In this document: in pieces, positions 21,859-29,771 of the stretch
Layout of the letters: each line of letters starts with the position of its first letter
Numbering within the stretch: position 1 is the first letter of the stretch
Origin: SVTX01 sp045538195
GTDB taxonomy: Bacteria; Bacillota; Clostridia; Oscillospirales; CAG-272
Assembly: GCA_045538195.1 (NCBI GenBank)
Contig: JAZSRA010000010.1
Location: 1 to 38,367, forward strand
Reading direction: 5' to 3'
DNA: 38,367 nt
The notes under the pieces: generated by a model
Database searches by the model: none
Told to the model about the DNA's origin: nothing
What the model saw: the letters and a program-made list of their open reading frames with translations, nothing else
Program-made: the position numbers and the translations under genes

Positions 21859-23889
21859 ATGAAAGTATCTATAGCGCTGACCGCGCTGATCCTAACAATA
21901 TTGCTTACGACATCTTTGCTCGTTTCCTGCGACAGCTCGGAAACGACCGACTACAGCTCGTCAGAGCAAGAGTCACAGGGCGTGATCGAGGGCTCCGAAA
22001 GCAATAAGCCGTCCCAAGGAAAGGATGAAAGCGATCAAACAAGCCCCAACGAGTCCGACGCATCCACGTCTGCCGACGAAGGAGGCAACGAGGGAGAGTC
22101 CGAGTCCGTAGAATACAGCGAGGGACTCGCCTACGGCTATCTTCAGTACAAAGACGCTTACAGCGTCACGGGAATCGGCAGTTGCAGGGATAAGGAGCTG
22201 AGAATTCCGCCCGTATACGAGGGCAAGCCCGTTATCAGCATCAATTTTAACGCCTTTGAAGGTAACGGAAGCATCAAAAGCGTCATTTTCCCCGACAGCC
22301 TTATTACGGTTGGGCAGGAAGCCTTCAAGAATTGCTCGGGCATCGAAAGCTTGTATATTCCGGGCAGCGTTACCAGTATTAACACTCATGCATTCTCAGG
22401 CTTGACGAGTCTGCGCAGCCTTCACGTAGGCGGCAGCGTCGGTGAGATCTCGGGAAATACATTCAGCGGACTCAGCTCGCTGGAGGAAATAACGGCGGAC
22501 AGGAGCAACGAAAAATATTTCGTCTCGGGAAACTGTCTTATCAATAAACAAACTAAAAGCATCGTTCTCGTCGGCGCCAACTTTGAAATACCGTCAGACG
22601 GAAGTATAACCTCAATCGGAGACGCCGCATTTGCCGATATGACTCATATCAAGAGCGTAACAATACCCGGAACGGTCTCTGTCATCGGCACGGGAGCGTT
22701 TTCGGGATGTACGTCACTTGAAAAGGTGGTGATATCCGAGGGAGTGAAGGAAATCCGTCCCAGCGCCTTCAGCGGTTGCATTTCACTTAAGGAGATCATT
22801 CTACCGGAAGGTCTTGAGCTTATTGAGTCATTGGTATTTCAGCGATGCATCTCCCTTACCGAAATAAGCTTCCCTCAAGGCTTGACGGTATACCCAAGTG
22901 GCTTGTTCAACAACTGCGAGAGCCTTGAAAGTGTCAAATTTCACGACGATACCGAATTTTACTGGGACGTCGGCCGCATGTTCTTCGGGTGCAAGAGTCT
23001 GAAAAGCTTCAGTATTCCGCCCAAAATGAACGTTTTAGGCTCCAATATGTTTGAGGGCTGCTCTTCCTTGAAGGAAATAGTCATTCCCGAGGGAGTCACA
23101 GTGGTTGAATCCCAGGCGTTCAAGGATTGCACGGGCATTGAGAGTCTGGTATTCCCCTCCACCCTGGAGATAATAGGCTCGGATTGGGGATACTCAATAA
23201 TTGAGGGCTGTACTAACCTCAAGAGCATAGTCATTTCCGACGGCGCCAAGGCAGAAATTCGCAAAAACGCCTTTGCCTTCGCTCCAAGTCTTGAATCGGT
23301 AGCTTTCGGTCAGGGCGTCAAGAGCATCGGTGAGAGCGCCTTTGAAGGATGTATGGGGCTTACAAGTATAACGATCCCTTCAACCGTCAGAAGCATTGGT
23401 CACAAGGCGTTTTACGGATGCGCCGCAATTGCTGAGGCGAAGCTTTCCGAAGGATTGTGGGAGATAGGCAGCTATGCGTTTTCGGAATGCTCCTCTCTTA
23501 CCAGTATTAACCTCCCCGATTCCGTAAAAAGTATTGACGGCTTTGTTTTCGCCAACAGCAACAAACTCGAGCATCTGAAGCTACCCGACAATCTCAAAGA
23601 GATAGGAGCCAACACCTTCAGAGAATGCCGAGGTCTGAAAACAGTAGAATTCGGCATCAGAACGGAAACGATCGGATGGTGGGCTTTTGCCGATTGCGAC
23701 TCTCTTGAAAGCATCAGCGTGCCCTCAACCCTTAAGACCATTGCCTTAGGCGCGTTCAACAACTGCAACAAGCTGAAGACCGTATATTTCGGAGGACGGC
23801 GCGGAGGCTGGGCGGCAGGAGTTGATATTGACTACGCTAACGGTGGCAACGATTGTCTGAAGACCGCAACCATTGTTTTTCCCGAATAA
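21859..23889 (+). CDS. Large BspA-like leucine-rich-repeat lipoprotein
   Basis: Predicted secreted lipoprotein of 676 residues. The signal peptide ends in LLVSC with lipidated Cys24, a good lipobox. An acidic Ser/Glu-rich linker (about 26-95) leads to the cap sequence YSEGLAYGYLQYKDAYSV and about 20 LRR_5-type repeats. One repeat is interrupted by an island (NEKYFVSGNCLINKQTKSIV) common in BspA proteins. The start ATG at 21859-21861 follows AAAGGAGAAAAT; the frame is open further upstream but runs back into the preceding gene. It lies 58 bases after the membrane LRR gene and is probably the last gene of the unit. It may be a target or accessory of the neighbouring sigma factor. Confidence 0.88.
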   Translation: MKVSIALTALILTILLTTSLLVSCDSSETTDYSSSEQESQGVIEGSESNKPSQGKDESDQTSPNESDASTSADEGGNEGESESVEYSEGLAYGYLQYKDAYSVTGIGSCRDKELRIPPVYEGKPVISINFNAFEGNGSIKSVIFPDSLITVGQEAFKNCSGIESLYIPGSVTSINTHAFSGLTSLRSLHVGGSVGEISGNTFSGLSSLEEITADRSNEKYFVSGNCLINKQTKSIVLVGANFEIPSDGSITSIGDAAFADMTHIKSVTIPGTVSVIGTGAFSGCTSLEKVVISEGVKEIRPSAFSGCISLKEIILPEGLELIESLVFQRCISLTEISFPQGLTVYPSGLFNNCESLESVKFHDDTEFYWDVGRMFFGCKSLKSFSIPPKMNVLGSNMFEGCSSLKEIVIPEGVTVVESQAFKDCTGIESLVFPSTLEIIGSDWGYSIIEGCTNLKSIVISDGAKAEIRKNAFAFAPSLESVAFGQGVKSIGESAFEGCMGLTSITIPSTVRSIGHKAFYGCAAIAEAKLSEGLWEIGSYAFSECSSLTSINLPDSVKSIDGFVFANSNKLEHLKLPDNLKEIGANTFRECRGLKTVEFGIRTETIGWWAFADCDSLESISVPSTLKTIALGAFNNCNKLKTVYFGGRRGGWAAGVDIDYANGGNDCLKTATIVFPE

Positions 23890-23906
23890 TACGATTATTT
23901 TCCATA

Positions 23907-24127
23907 GGGCTGCTTCATTTAGCGTAGAACAAAAGCCACTTTTAAAAGCAATGACAAAGATTAACAAAAAAATATAGTTTTTGTCCTTTCAAATGTCGAA
24001 ATCCGCGATTTTTTCGGCGGATTTCCTCATTTCATGTGACTTTTTAGTCGCGTTTTGGCTCTCTGGCGTACTTCTGTACGCCGACGATAGCCAAACCACG
24101 CCTTCTACATCTAAATGACACAGTCCC
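23907..24127 (+). mobile_element. MITE-like element, copy A
   Basis: A non-coding 221-bp element. Its ends are imperfect inverted repeats, GGGCTGCTTCATTTAGCG and, on the opposite strand, GGGACTGTGTCATTTAG. Inside are GACT/AGTC, AAATCCGC/GCGGATTT and GGCGTAC/GTACGCC hairpins, the last nested in an outer TTTGGCT/AGCCAAA stem. A second copy lies in inverted orientation at 29543-29764. No clear target duplication is visible at either end, and no transposase is present. It sits between the last LRR gene and the DUF1846 promoter. Confidence 0.82.
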
Positions 24128-24186
24128 TTTTATATATAATCATAATTATTTTTATAATATTTTTTGCAAAAAACTTTAAAATTGTG

Positions 24187-24215
24187 TTGAAAAAGCAAAA
24201 TAATTGTGATATAAT
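24187..24215 (+). promoter_or_regulatory. Sigma-A promoter of the DUF1846 gene
   Basis: TTGAAA (24187-24192), 17 bases, TATAAT (24210-24215), about 40 bases before the start codon. Confidence 0.8.
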
Positions 24216-24255
24216 TAAATTTGTATTGTTGTTACTTGGAATCGAGGTGTCCAAC

Positions 24256-25749
24256 ATGTGTAAGATCGGCTTTGATAACGAAAAATATCTTGAATTGCAA
24301 TCCAAGCATATCAGAGAGAGAATATCGCAGTTTGGCGGCAAGCTCTATCTTGAGTTTGGCGGCAAGCTTTTTGACGACTTCCACGCGTCGAGAGTTCTCC
24401 CCGGCTTCGCCCCCGACTCAAAGCTCCAGATGCTGCTTCAACTCAAGGAGGACGCCGAGATAGTTATAGTAATTAACTCGGCAGATATTGAGAAGAACAA
24501 GGTCAGAGGCGACCTGGGCATCACATACGACCTCGACGTTCTGCGCCTTATCGACGCATTCAGAAGCGTAGGTCTCTACGTTGGAAGCGTAGTTCTCACG
24601 AGATACGAGTCCCAGCCCTCAGCGAAGATCTTTGCAAATAAGCTTGAGAGCCTCGGAGTAAAGGTGTATCATCACTATTCGATTCCCGGTTATCCTTATA
24701 ATATTGAAGGAATAGTCAGCGAGCAGGGCTACGGCAGAAACGAATATATAGAAACTCAGCGAAAACTGGTCATCGTCACTGCCCCCGGTCCAGGAAGCGG
24801 AAAACTTGCGGTATGTCTTTCCCAACTTTATCACGAAAATCTTCGCGGTGTCAAGGCAGGATACGCAAAATTCGAGACCTTCCCTATCTGGAACATTCCT
24901 CTCAAACACCCTGTAAATCTCGCCTACGAGGCAGCGACCGCCGACCTTAACGACGTAAATATGATCGACCCCTTTCATCTCGAGGCTTACGGTAAGACAA
25001 CTGTCAACTACAATCGCGACGTTGAGACCTTCCCCGTTCTTGAGGCTACGTTTAAAAAAATATACGGCAGCTCGCCCTACAAATCCCCCACCGATATGGG
25101 CGTCAACATGGCAGGCAACTGCATTTACGATGATGATGCGGTATGCGCGGCATCTAAACAGGAGATAATCCGACGTTACTATGCGGCTCTTTGCGAACAA
25201 AAGGAAAATATGAACACCTCGGGAACCGACGTAGTAGGCAAGCTCGATCTGCTTATGCAACAGGCTAACATCACAGTGCTTGACCGGCCCGTGGTTGCGG
25301 CGGCAAACGCCAAGGCAGAAGCGACCGGCGCGCCCGCGGCGGCTATGGAAATGCCCGACGGCACGATACTTACCGGCAAGACATCTTCCCTACTGGGCGC
25401 AAGCGCGGCTCTCATTCTCAACGCTCTCAAATATCTTGCTGGCATCGACGACGAGGCACAGTTGATCTCGCCCTCAATTATCGAACCCGTTCAGCATCTC
25501 AAGGTCGACCACCTTGGAAATCACAACCCCCGCCTGCACATAGACGAGGTGCTTATCGCCCTTTCTATCAGTGCTGTATCCTCCCCTCAAGCGTCCCTCG
25601 CTATGGATCAGCTCTATAAGCTGAAGGACTGCGAGGCTCACTCTTCGGTAATTCTCTCTATGACAGACAGCCGAACCTTTAAAAAGCTGGGTGTGAACGT
25701 GACCTGCGAGCCTAAATATCAGGTGAAAAAATTGTATCATGCGAAATAA
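24256..25749 (+). CDS. DUF1846 family protein
   Basis: A 497-residue cytoplasmic protein of a conserved family of unknown biochemical role, frequent in Firmicutes. Blocks I recognise include the start KIGFDNEKYLELQSKHIRERI, HYSIPGYPYNIEGIVSEQGYG, the glycine-rich VTAPGPGSGKLAVCLSQLYHE (P-loop-like) and the late LVxPSIIEP-type segment SPSIIEPVQHLKVDHLGNHNPRLH. The ATG at 24256-24258 is selected because GAGGTG lies just upstream and because the 47 further open codons contain the promoter. It is monocistronic, with its own promoter and a strong terminator. Confidence 0.92.
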   Translation: MCKIGFDNEKYLELQSKHIRERISQFGGKLYLEFGGKLFDDFHASRVLPGFAPDSKLQMLLQLKEDAEIVIVINSADIEKNKVRGDLGITYDLDVLRLIDAFRSVGLYVGSVVLTRYESQPSAKIFANKLESLGVKVYHHYSIPGYPYNIEGIVSEQGYGRNEYIETQRKLVIVTAPGPGSGKLAVCLSQLYHENLRGVKAGYAKFETFPIWNIPLKHPVNLAYEAATADLNDVNMIDPFHLEAYGKTTVNYNRDVETFPVLEATFKKIYGSSPYKSPTDMGVNMAGNCIYDDDAVCAASKQEIIRRYYAALCEQKENMNTSGTDVVGKLDLLMQQANITVLDRPVVAAANAKAEATGAPAAAMEMPDGTILTGKTSSLLGASAALILNALKYLAGIDDEAQLISPSIIEPVQHLKVDHLGNHNPRLHIDEVLIALSISAVSSPQASLAMDQLYKLKDCEAHSSVILSMTDSRTFKKLGVNVTCEPKYQVKKLYHAK

Positions 25750-25761
25750 ATAAAATTAAAA

Positions 25762-25789
25762 ACGAGCGGGCTGACCGCTCGTTTTTTTT
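25762..25789 (+). terminator. Intrinsic terminator of the DUF1846 gene
   Basis: Perfect 8-bp stem ACGAGCGG/CCGCTCGT with a five-base loop, followed by eight T. A run of A on the other side means it could also serve the convergent SCP2 gene. Confidence 0.92.
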
Positions 25790-25791
25790 GA

Positions 25792-26148
25792 TTATGCCTT
25801 TTTAGCGCAAGGCTTTCTCGTTGCCTTGACAACCAGCTTTTTAAGCTCTGCAGCCTTTTCGGTGTTGCCGTCAATTGCAAAAGCGCCGTTCTCTACTGCC
25901 TTGTCATATCCAAGTCTGCCGCCCATAACTCTGACGATGTCCTTGCAGGATGCTGTAAGTATAGCGTCGTGGTCAACGTAGTCATAAGGCTCAACAAAGA
26001 GCTGACCGTCCTTGACCTCGATATACATAATTCCCTGTGCGTCCTCGTCATTGATGTTCACCTGAATTGCAAGGTGACCCTCAACCTCGGCAGGATTGGA
26101 CTTCGCCATAGCTGTTTTGATCTTTTCGTAAGCTTCGATAAATGTCAT
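25792..26148 (-). CDS. SCP2 sterol-binding domain protein
   Basis: Small 118-residue cytoplasmic protein whose whole length is an SCP2-like lipid-binding domain. The recognisable core is the GIMYIEVKDGQLFVEPYDYVDHDAILTAS region and the C-terminal GRLGYDKAVENGAFAIDGNTEKAAEL. Such proteins bind hydrophobic ligands, but no specific ligand or partner is known in Clostridia. GAGGAAATAAAA precedes the ATG. It has its own promoter and is convergent with the DUF1846 gene, sharing the terminator hairpin between them. The C-terminus is lysine- and arginine-rich. Confidence 0.85.
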   Translation of the reverse strand: MTFIEAYEKIKTAMAKSNPAEVEGHLAIQVNINDEDAQGIMYIEVKDGQLFVEPYDYVDHDAILTASCKDIVRVMGGRLGYDKAVENGAFAIDGNTEKAAELKKLVVKATRKPCAKKA

Positions 26149-26186
26149 TTTTATTTCCTCTTTTTTATTATTTTTTAACCTACAAC

Positions 26187-26215
26187 ATTATACTATGAAG
26201 GCAGTGGTTTGTCAA
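26187..26215 (-). promoter_or_regulatory. Sigma-A promoter of the SCP2 gene
   Basis: TTGACA (26210-26215, minus strand), 17 bases, TATAAT (26187-26192), about 40 bases upstream of the SCP2 start. The gap to the radical SAM gene (26216-26371) shows nothing else I can support. Confidence 0.87.
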
Positions 26216-26371
26216 CAAAAAGTTTTTGTATAAAAAGCCAAAATTTTGCAAATTCAACGTGTTTTTTAAGTGATTTTGACTTTTTCGGGCAGATAAACTC
26301 ACAGCGATCTTCAATCAGTTTAAAAAACGTGCTGTTTTTGATGCTTCCGTCAAGTATCTGATGCCGCCTCG

Positions 26372-27280
26372 TCAAAACTCGGGCGTAAACCTCTTGTTTG
26401 CCGACGCAAAGCCTTGAAAATACCCATCAAAGCCAAGCTCGTCGGCGACCTTCATAACGCTATCGTATTCGAATTTAGTTAATCTGCGGCAGAGATTTTT
26501 ATGCTCCACGCAAGCCGAACCGACGTAAAAATCGGGGGTGTATTGGCTCATAAGACTAAGTCGCAGATTATCCGTGCCAAATTTATCTGCAATATGCTTT
26601 AAGACCGCGATCGAGTCGTTTCTGTGGCTCGGCAGAACGAGGTGACGGACAAGCACGCCCCTTTTCATAATTCCCCTCTCGTCAAACTGCGGTTTTCCCG
26701 TCTGACGGAGCATTTCTCCAAGGGCGGCGGTCGCGACTTCAAGATAGTTGGGTGCGGCAGAATAGCTCCTTGCTATCTCGCCGTCAAAATATTTGAAGTC
26801 GGGCAGATAGACGTCCACCAAGCCGTCAAGCTTTCTCAGACTTTCGGTCTTTTCGTATCCACCGCTGTTCCAGACTACGGGAACTTTCAGCTTGGGTTTT
26901 ATTTTAGCCAAAAGCTCTGCAAGTCGCTCGGTATAATGGGTCGGCGTGACGAACTCGACACACTCAGCTCCCTGCTCAACAAGCTCGTATATAGCACTTT
27001 CAAGCTCACAATCCGTCATAATACTTCCTTTGTCACCTCGACTGATGTCGATATTCTGACAGTAAACACACCGCAGATTACACCCGGAGAAAAACACCGT
27101 TCCCGCGCCTCGCTCTCCGGCGATGCAGGGTTCCTCCCATTTGTGTATCATCACCTTTGCCACGCAATAAAGCTCGGGAGCGTGGCAAAAGCCAAGCTGA
27201 CCCGACGCCCTGTCCACATCGCAGGCTCTAGGACAAATATTACAAGCCACGCTATCCCTCCGATCGTATAATTCACTCAT
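26372..27280 (-). CDS. Radical SAM protein related to pyruvate formate-lyase activating enzymes (COG1313 type)
   Basis: Predicted 302-residue 4Fe-4S radical SAM enzyme. The SAM cluster motif is CNLRCVYC (CxxxCxxC), preceded by FFSG and followed by QNIDISRG. A second cysteine cluster at the N-terminus (CNICPRACDVDRASGQLGFC) is characteristic of the COG1313 group, whose substrates are not established. The core includes TPTHYTERL and VWNSGGYEKTESL blocks. The start at 27278-27280 is the only ATG that keeps the N-terminal cysteines. There is no ribosome binding site and the promoter lies ten bases upstream, so the mRNA is predicted to be leaderless. It is divergent from the cinA-type gene. Confidence 0.88.
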   Translation of the reverse strand: MSELYDRRDSVACNICPRACDVDRASGQLGFCHAPELYCVAKVMIHKWEEPCIAGERGAGTVFFSGCNLRCVYCQNIDISRGDKGSIMTDCELESAIYELVEQGAECVEFVTPTHYTERLAELLAKIKPKLKVPVVWNSGGYEKTESLRKLDGLVDVYLPDFKYFDGEIARSYSAAPNYLEVATAALGEMLRQTGKPQFDERGIMKRGVLVRHLVLPSHRNDSIAVLKHIADKFGTDNLRLSLMSQYTPDFYVGSACVEHKNLCRRLTKFEYDSVMKVADELGFDGYFQGFASANKRFTPEF

Positions 27281-27290
27281 TTTCAAGACA

Positions 27291-27319
27291 ACTATATCAT
27301 TATTAAAGCCGCAAGTCAA
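27291..27319 (-). promoter_or_regulatory. Sigma-A promoter of the radical SAM gene, implying a leaderless transcript
   Basis: TTGACT (27314-27319, minus strand), 17 bases, TATAGT (27291-27296). The start codon begins only 11 bases after the -10 box, leaving an untranslated leader of about 3-5 bases. Confidence 0.75.
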
Positions 27320-27439
27320 GAGATTTCGCAAATTTTGACTGTAAAAAACCAAAATCGGATATCTTTTCTTTGAAAATGCAATAGATAGCACCCACAAGCA
27401 TATTTGTTCTATGATGTAAAAATATCACGAAGAAAGCTC

Positions 27440-27468
27440 TTTACTTTCTCGGGGTTTTATGTTACAAT
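27440..27468 (+). promoter_or_regulatory. Sigma-A promoter of the CinA-type gene
   Basis: TTTACT (27440-27445), 17 bases, TACAAT (27463-27468), about 45 bases before the start codon. Confidence 0.7.
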
Positions 27469-27512
27469 AATCATATATTTTAGAAGTTATCTATTTAGGA
27501 CGGAGGCTTTAT

Positions 27513-28025
27513 ATGAAATTTGAAAAAAGCGAGATAAATGCCGCCACAGCAACGCCGCAGGAGGCAGAAACAGAATTTGAAAATGCAGTCAAGGCGCTGA
27601 TAAAAAAAGGACTTACGGTATCTGTAGCCGAATCCTGTACGGGCGGACTTATAGGAAAGCTGTTTACCGACGTGTCGGGGGCATCTGCCGTCTTTGCAGG
27701 CGGTATGATAACCTACACCAACCACGTCAAGATCAACAAGCTGGGCGTATCTGCCGAAACCGTTGCAAAATACACCGAGATAAGCTTCGAGTGCGCTGCC
27801 GAAATGGCAGTGAGAGCAAGAGAATATTTTGAGACCGATATCGGTCTTTCAGCTACCGGCTTTGCAGGACCCGGGGGCGGCAACCAAAACGACCCCGTGG
27901 GTACGGTTTACCTTGGATTTTCCGGAGATGACGGGATTTGCGTCTACAGATTGTCCTTTGAGAACGCCACTCGGAGCGAGATAAGATACGGCACGGCAAA
28001 ATTAGTGGCTACACTTCTAAAATAG
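27513..28025 (+). CDS. CinA C-terminal domain protein (nicotinamide-nucleotide amidase)
   Basis: A 170-residue stand-alone CinA_C/PncC-type protein. This domain deamidates nicotinamide mononucleotide to nicotinate mononucleotide, recycling the by-product of NAD-dependent DNA ligase. Signature motifs are VAESCTGGLIGKLFTDVSGAS (about 36-56) and LSATGFAGPGGG (about 112-123). The first ~25 residues are Ala/Glu-rich and not conserved. GGAGG lies about eight bases before the ATG. The N-terminal molybdopterin-like domain of full-length CinA is absent, as in many bacteria. It has its own promoter, divergent from the radical SAM gene. Confidence 0.9.
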   Translation: MKFEKSEINAATATPQEAETEFENAVKALIKKGLTVSVAESCTGGLIGKLFTDVSGASAVFAGGMITYTNHVKINKLGVSAETVAKYTEISFECAAEMAVRAREYFETDIGLSATGFAGPGGGNQNDPVGTVYLGFSGDDGICVYRLSFENATRSEIRYGTAKLVATLLK

Positions 28026-28118
28026 CTTTTTCCCTCTTATTTGTCCACCACCAACAAATAAAAACGCTTTATTCTTATAAAATTGTACGAAAACAACGGC
28101 AATTTTTTTGATAAACTC

Positions 28119-28147
28119 TTGATTTAATGCAAAAAATATATTAAAAT
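28119..28147 (+). promoter_or_regulatory. Candidate sigma-A promoter of pfkA
   Basis: TTGATT (28119-28124), 17 bases, TAAAAT (28142-28147), about 80 bases before the start codon. The -10 match is moderate. Confidence 0.55.
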
Positions 28148-28228
28148 ATATAGTGACGACCGAAAATCCCCGATCTGCAAGTGATTTTTGTGTCAATTGA
28201 AGTATTATACCCGAAAGGATGATTTATA

Positions 28229-29305
28229 ATGGCAAAATTCAGAAAAATAGGAATACTTACCTCCGGCGGCGATGCGCCCGGCATGAACGCGGCTATCAGA
28301 GCAATAGCTCGAAAGGCTCTCTCCGACGGTATAGAGGTCGTTGGTATCAACGAGGGCTATAACGGTTTGATCAACGGAAATCTCCGTCCTCTTGACAGCG
28401 GCGCAGTGTCCAACATAATCACTCTCGGCGGAACTATGCTTTACAGCTCCCGTTGCCCCGAGTTCAAAACCGATGAGGGTATGGCTAAGGCTATCAAGAC
28501 CTGCGAGGATAATCAGATAGATGCTATTGTAGCTTTAGGCGGTGACGGTACGTTCAGAGGCGCGACCGACCTTACTAACCACGGAATACCCTCTATCGGT
28601 ATTCCCTGCACCATCGACAACGACATCACCGCCACCGAGTACACTATCGGTTTCGATACCGCGATGAATACCGTTCTTGATATGGTTGGCTCTCTCCGCG
28701 AGACCTGCGAATCCCATGCAAGATGCAACATTATTGAGGTCATGGGACGCAACTGCGGTATGATCGCTCTTTACGCAGGCATTTCTTCGGGTGCGGTGGT
28801 TATCGCTATCCCTGAGGTTCCCTTTGACGAGGAATACGCAATCTCCAGATTTAAGCACGCGCGCGAGGTTGGAAAGCGTGGCATGATCGGTGTATTTGCC
28901 GAGGGTATGTCTCTTAATCTCGACCACAAGTACAGCGAGGATTTCGTTAAGAAGCTTCAGGAAAAGACCGGAATTGAGACCAAGTTTGCCCGTCTCGGTC
29001 ACGTCGTCCGCGGTGGCTCGCCTACACTTCGTGACAGACTTACCGCTACGCAGATGGGTGCAAATGCCGTCAGCTGTCTCCTTGAAGGTAAGAGCAACGT
29101 GGTAATGTGCGTTCAGCACGGAAAGGTCACAAGCGTTGATATCAACTATGCTCTTATGCTTGACAGAATGTATAAGAACAAGCTTCAGGAGGGCGATCTT
29201 GACAACTTCAGTCCCGACGCTATTGCCGAGATGAAGTCAGCTTGCGCTTACCGTCAGGCTAAAATGGAACGCCTTTACAGAATGTCATTTGATATTGGTG
29301 TTTAA
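28229..29305 (+). CDS. pfkA: 6-phosphofructokinase (ATP-type)
   Basis: Glycolytic enzyme that phosphorylates fructose 6-phosphate to fructose 1,6-bisphosphate. It has 358 residues, somewhat longer than the ~320-residue E. coli type. The N-terminal GILTSGGDAPGMNAAIRA is typical. The ATP site reads GGDGTFRGA, with Gly where PPi-dependent enzymes have Asp, favouring ATP as donor. The catalytic PCTIDNDI has Cys instead of the usual Gly after Pro. VMGRNCG and the substrate-binding LGHVVRGGSPT are also present. AAAGGATGATTTATA precedes the ATG. It is followed by a long palindrome 11 bases after the stop codon. Confidence 0.94.
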   Translation: MAKFRKIGILTSGGDAPGMNAAIRAIARKALSDGIEVVGINEGYNGLINGNLRPLDSGAVSNIITLGGTMLYSSRCPEFKTDEGMAKAIKTCEDNQIDAIVALGGDGTFRGATDLTNHGIPSIGIPCTIDNDITATEYTIGFDTAMNTVLDMVGSLRETCESHARCNIIEVMGRNCGMIALYAGISSGAVVIAIPEVPFDEEYAISRFKHAREVGKRGMIGVFAEGMSLNLDHKYSEDFVKKLQEKTGIETKFARLGHVVRGGSPTLRDRLTATQMGANAVSCLLEGKSNVVMCVQHGKVTSVDINYALMLDRMYKNKLQEGDLDNFSPDAIAEMKSACAYRQAKMERLYRMSFDIGV

Positions 29306-29315
29306 GGCATATATA

Positions 29316-29542
29316 TGCAGGGAGGGGAGAGAACCTTTTTGAAAAAAGGTTCTCTCCCCTCCCTGCACTCTTCCCTCTTTCCAAAAACTTTTTGGGAAAG
29401 AGGGAGTTTTTATTTAAGCTGAACTTCTCCCCATAACTTTTTACTTAATTTATAATCAAATATAATATTATTTCACATCCGTAGTTAAATTAACGCCTAC
29501 AATTAAACCCCTTTTTCAGAAAGTTTTTTGGAAGTAGGGGGT
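29316..29542. repeat. Two-ended palindromic element after pfkA, right end replaced by a MITE
   Basis: A near-perfect palindrome (29316-29367, arms begin TGCAGGGAGGGGAGAGAACC) lies 11 bases after the pfkA stop. It is followed by an inverted head (TCTTTCCAAAAACTTTTTGG), a core with ATTTCACATCCG, and the direct head CAGAAAGTTTTTTGGAAG, AGGGGGT. Where the second palindrome should begin, MITE copy B begins instead. There is no coding region. Confidence 0.68.
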
Positions 29543-29764
29543 GGGGCTGAGTCATTTAGATGCAGAAGGCTTGGTTTGGTTCTCGTAGGCGTACGGGGGT
29601 ACGCCAGAGAGCCAAAACGCGACTAAAAAGCCACATAAAATGGGGAAATCCGCCGAAAAATCGGCGGATTTCGACATATAAAAGTTAAAAACTATATTTT
29701 TAAACCTAATTTTTTCCTTGCTTTTTTTTAGTGGCTTTTGTTCTGCGCTAAATGAAGCAGCCCC
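29543..29764 (-). mobile_element. MITE-like element, copy B (inverted relative to copy A)
   Basis: 222 bp with terminal inverted repeats GGGGCTGAGTCATTTAGATG and, on the opposite strand, GGGGCTGCTTCATTTAGCGC. It matches copy A (23907-24127) along its length. The internal hairpins are kept: AAATCCGCCGA/TCGGCGGATTT and GGCGTAC/GTACGCC, the latter with a GGGG loop where copy A (same reading direction) has AGAA. It ends eight bases before the stop codon of the ABC exporter gene. No transposase or clear target duplication is visible. Confidence 0.83.
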
Positions 29765-29771
29765 ATATAAA

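Noticed and set aside
23907..24127. Target-site duplication for the MITE-like elements
   Set aside because: Flanks of copies A and B were compared by eye; no convincing duplication longer than two bases was found, so none is annotated.
26193..26375. Possible 60-residue minus-strand protein after the radical SAM gene
   Set aside because: It starts at a TTG overlapping the upstream stop codon, has no ribosome binding site, runs into the SCP2 promoter and resembles nothing known to me.
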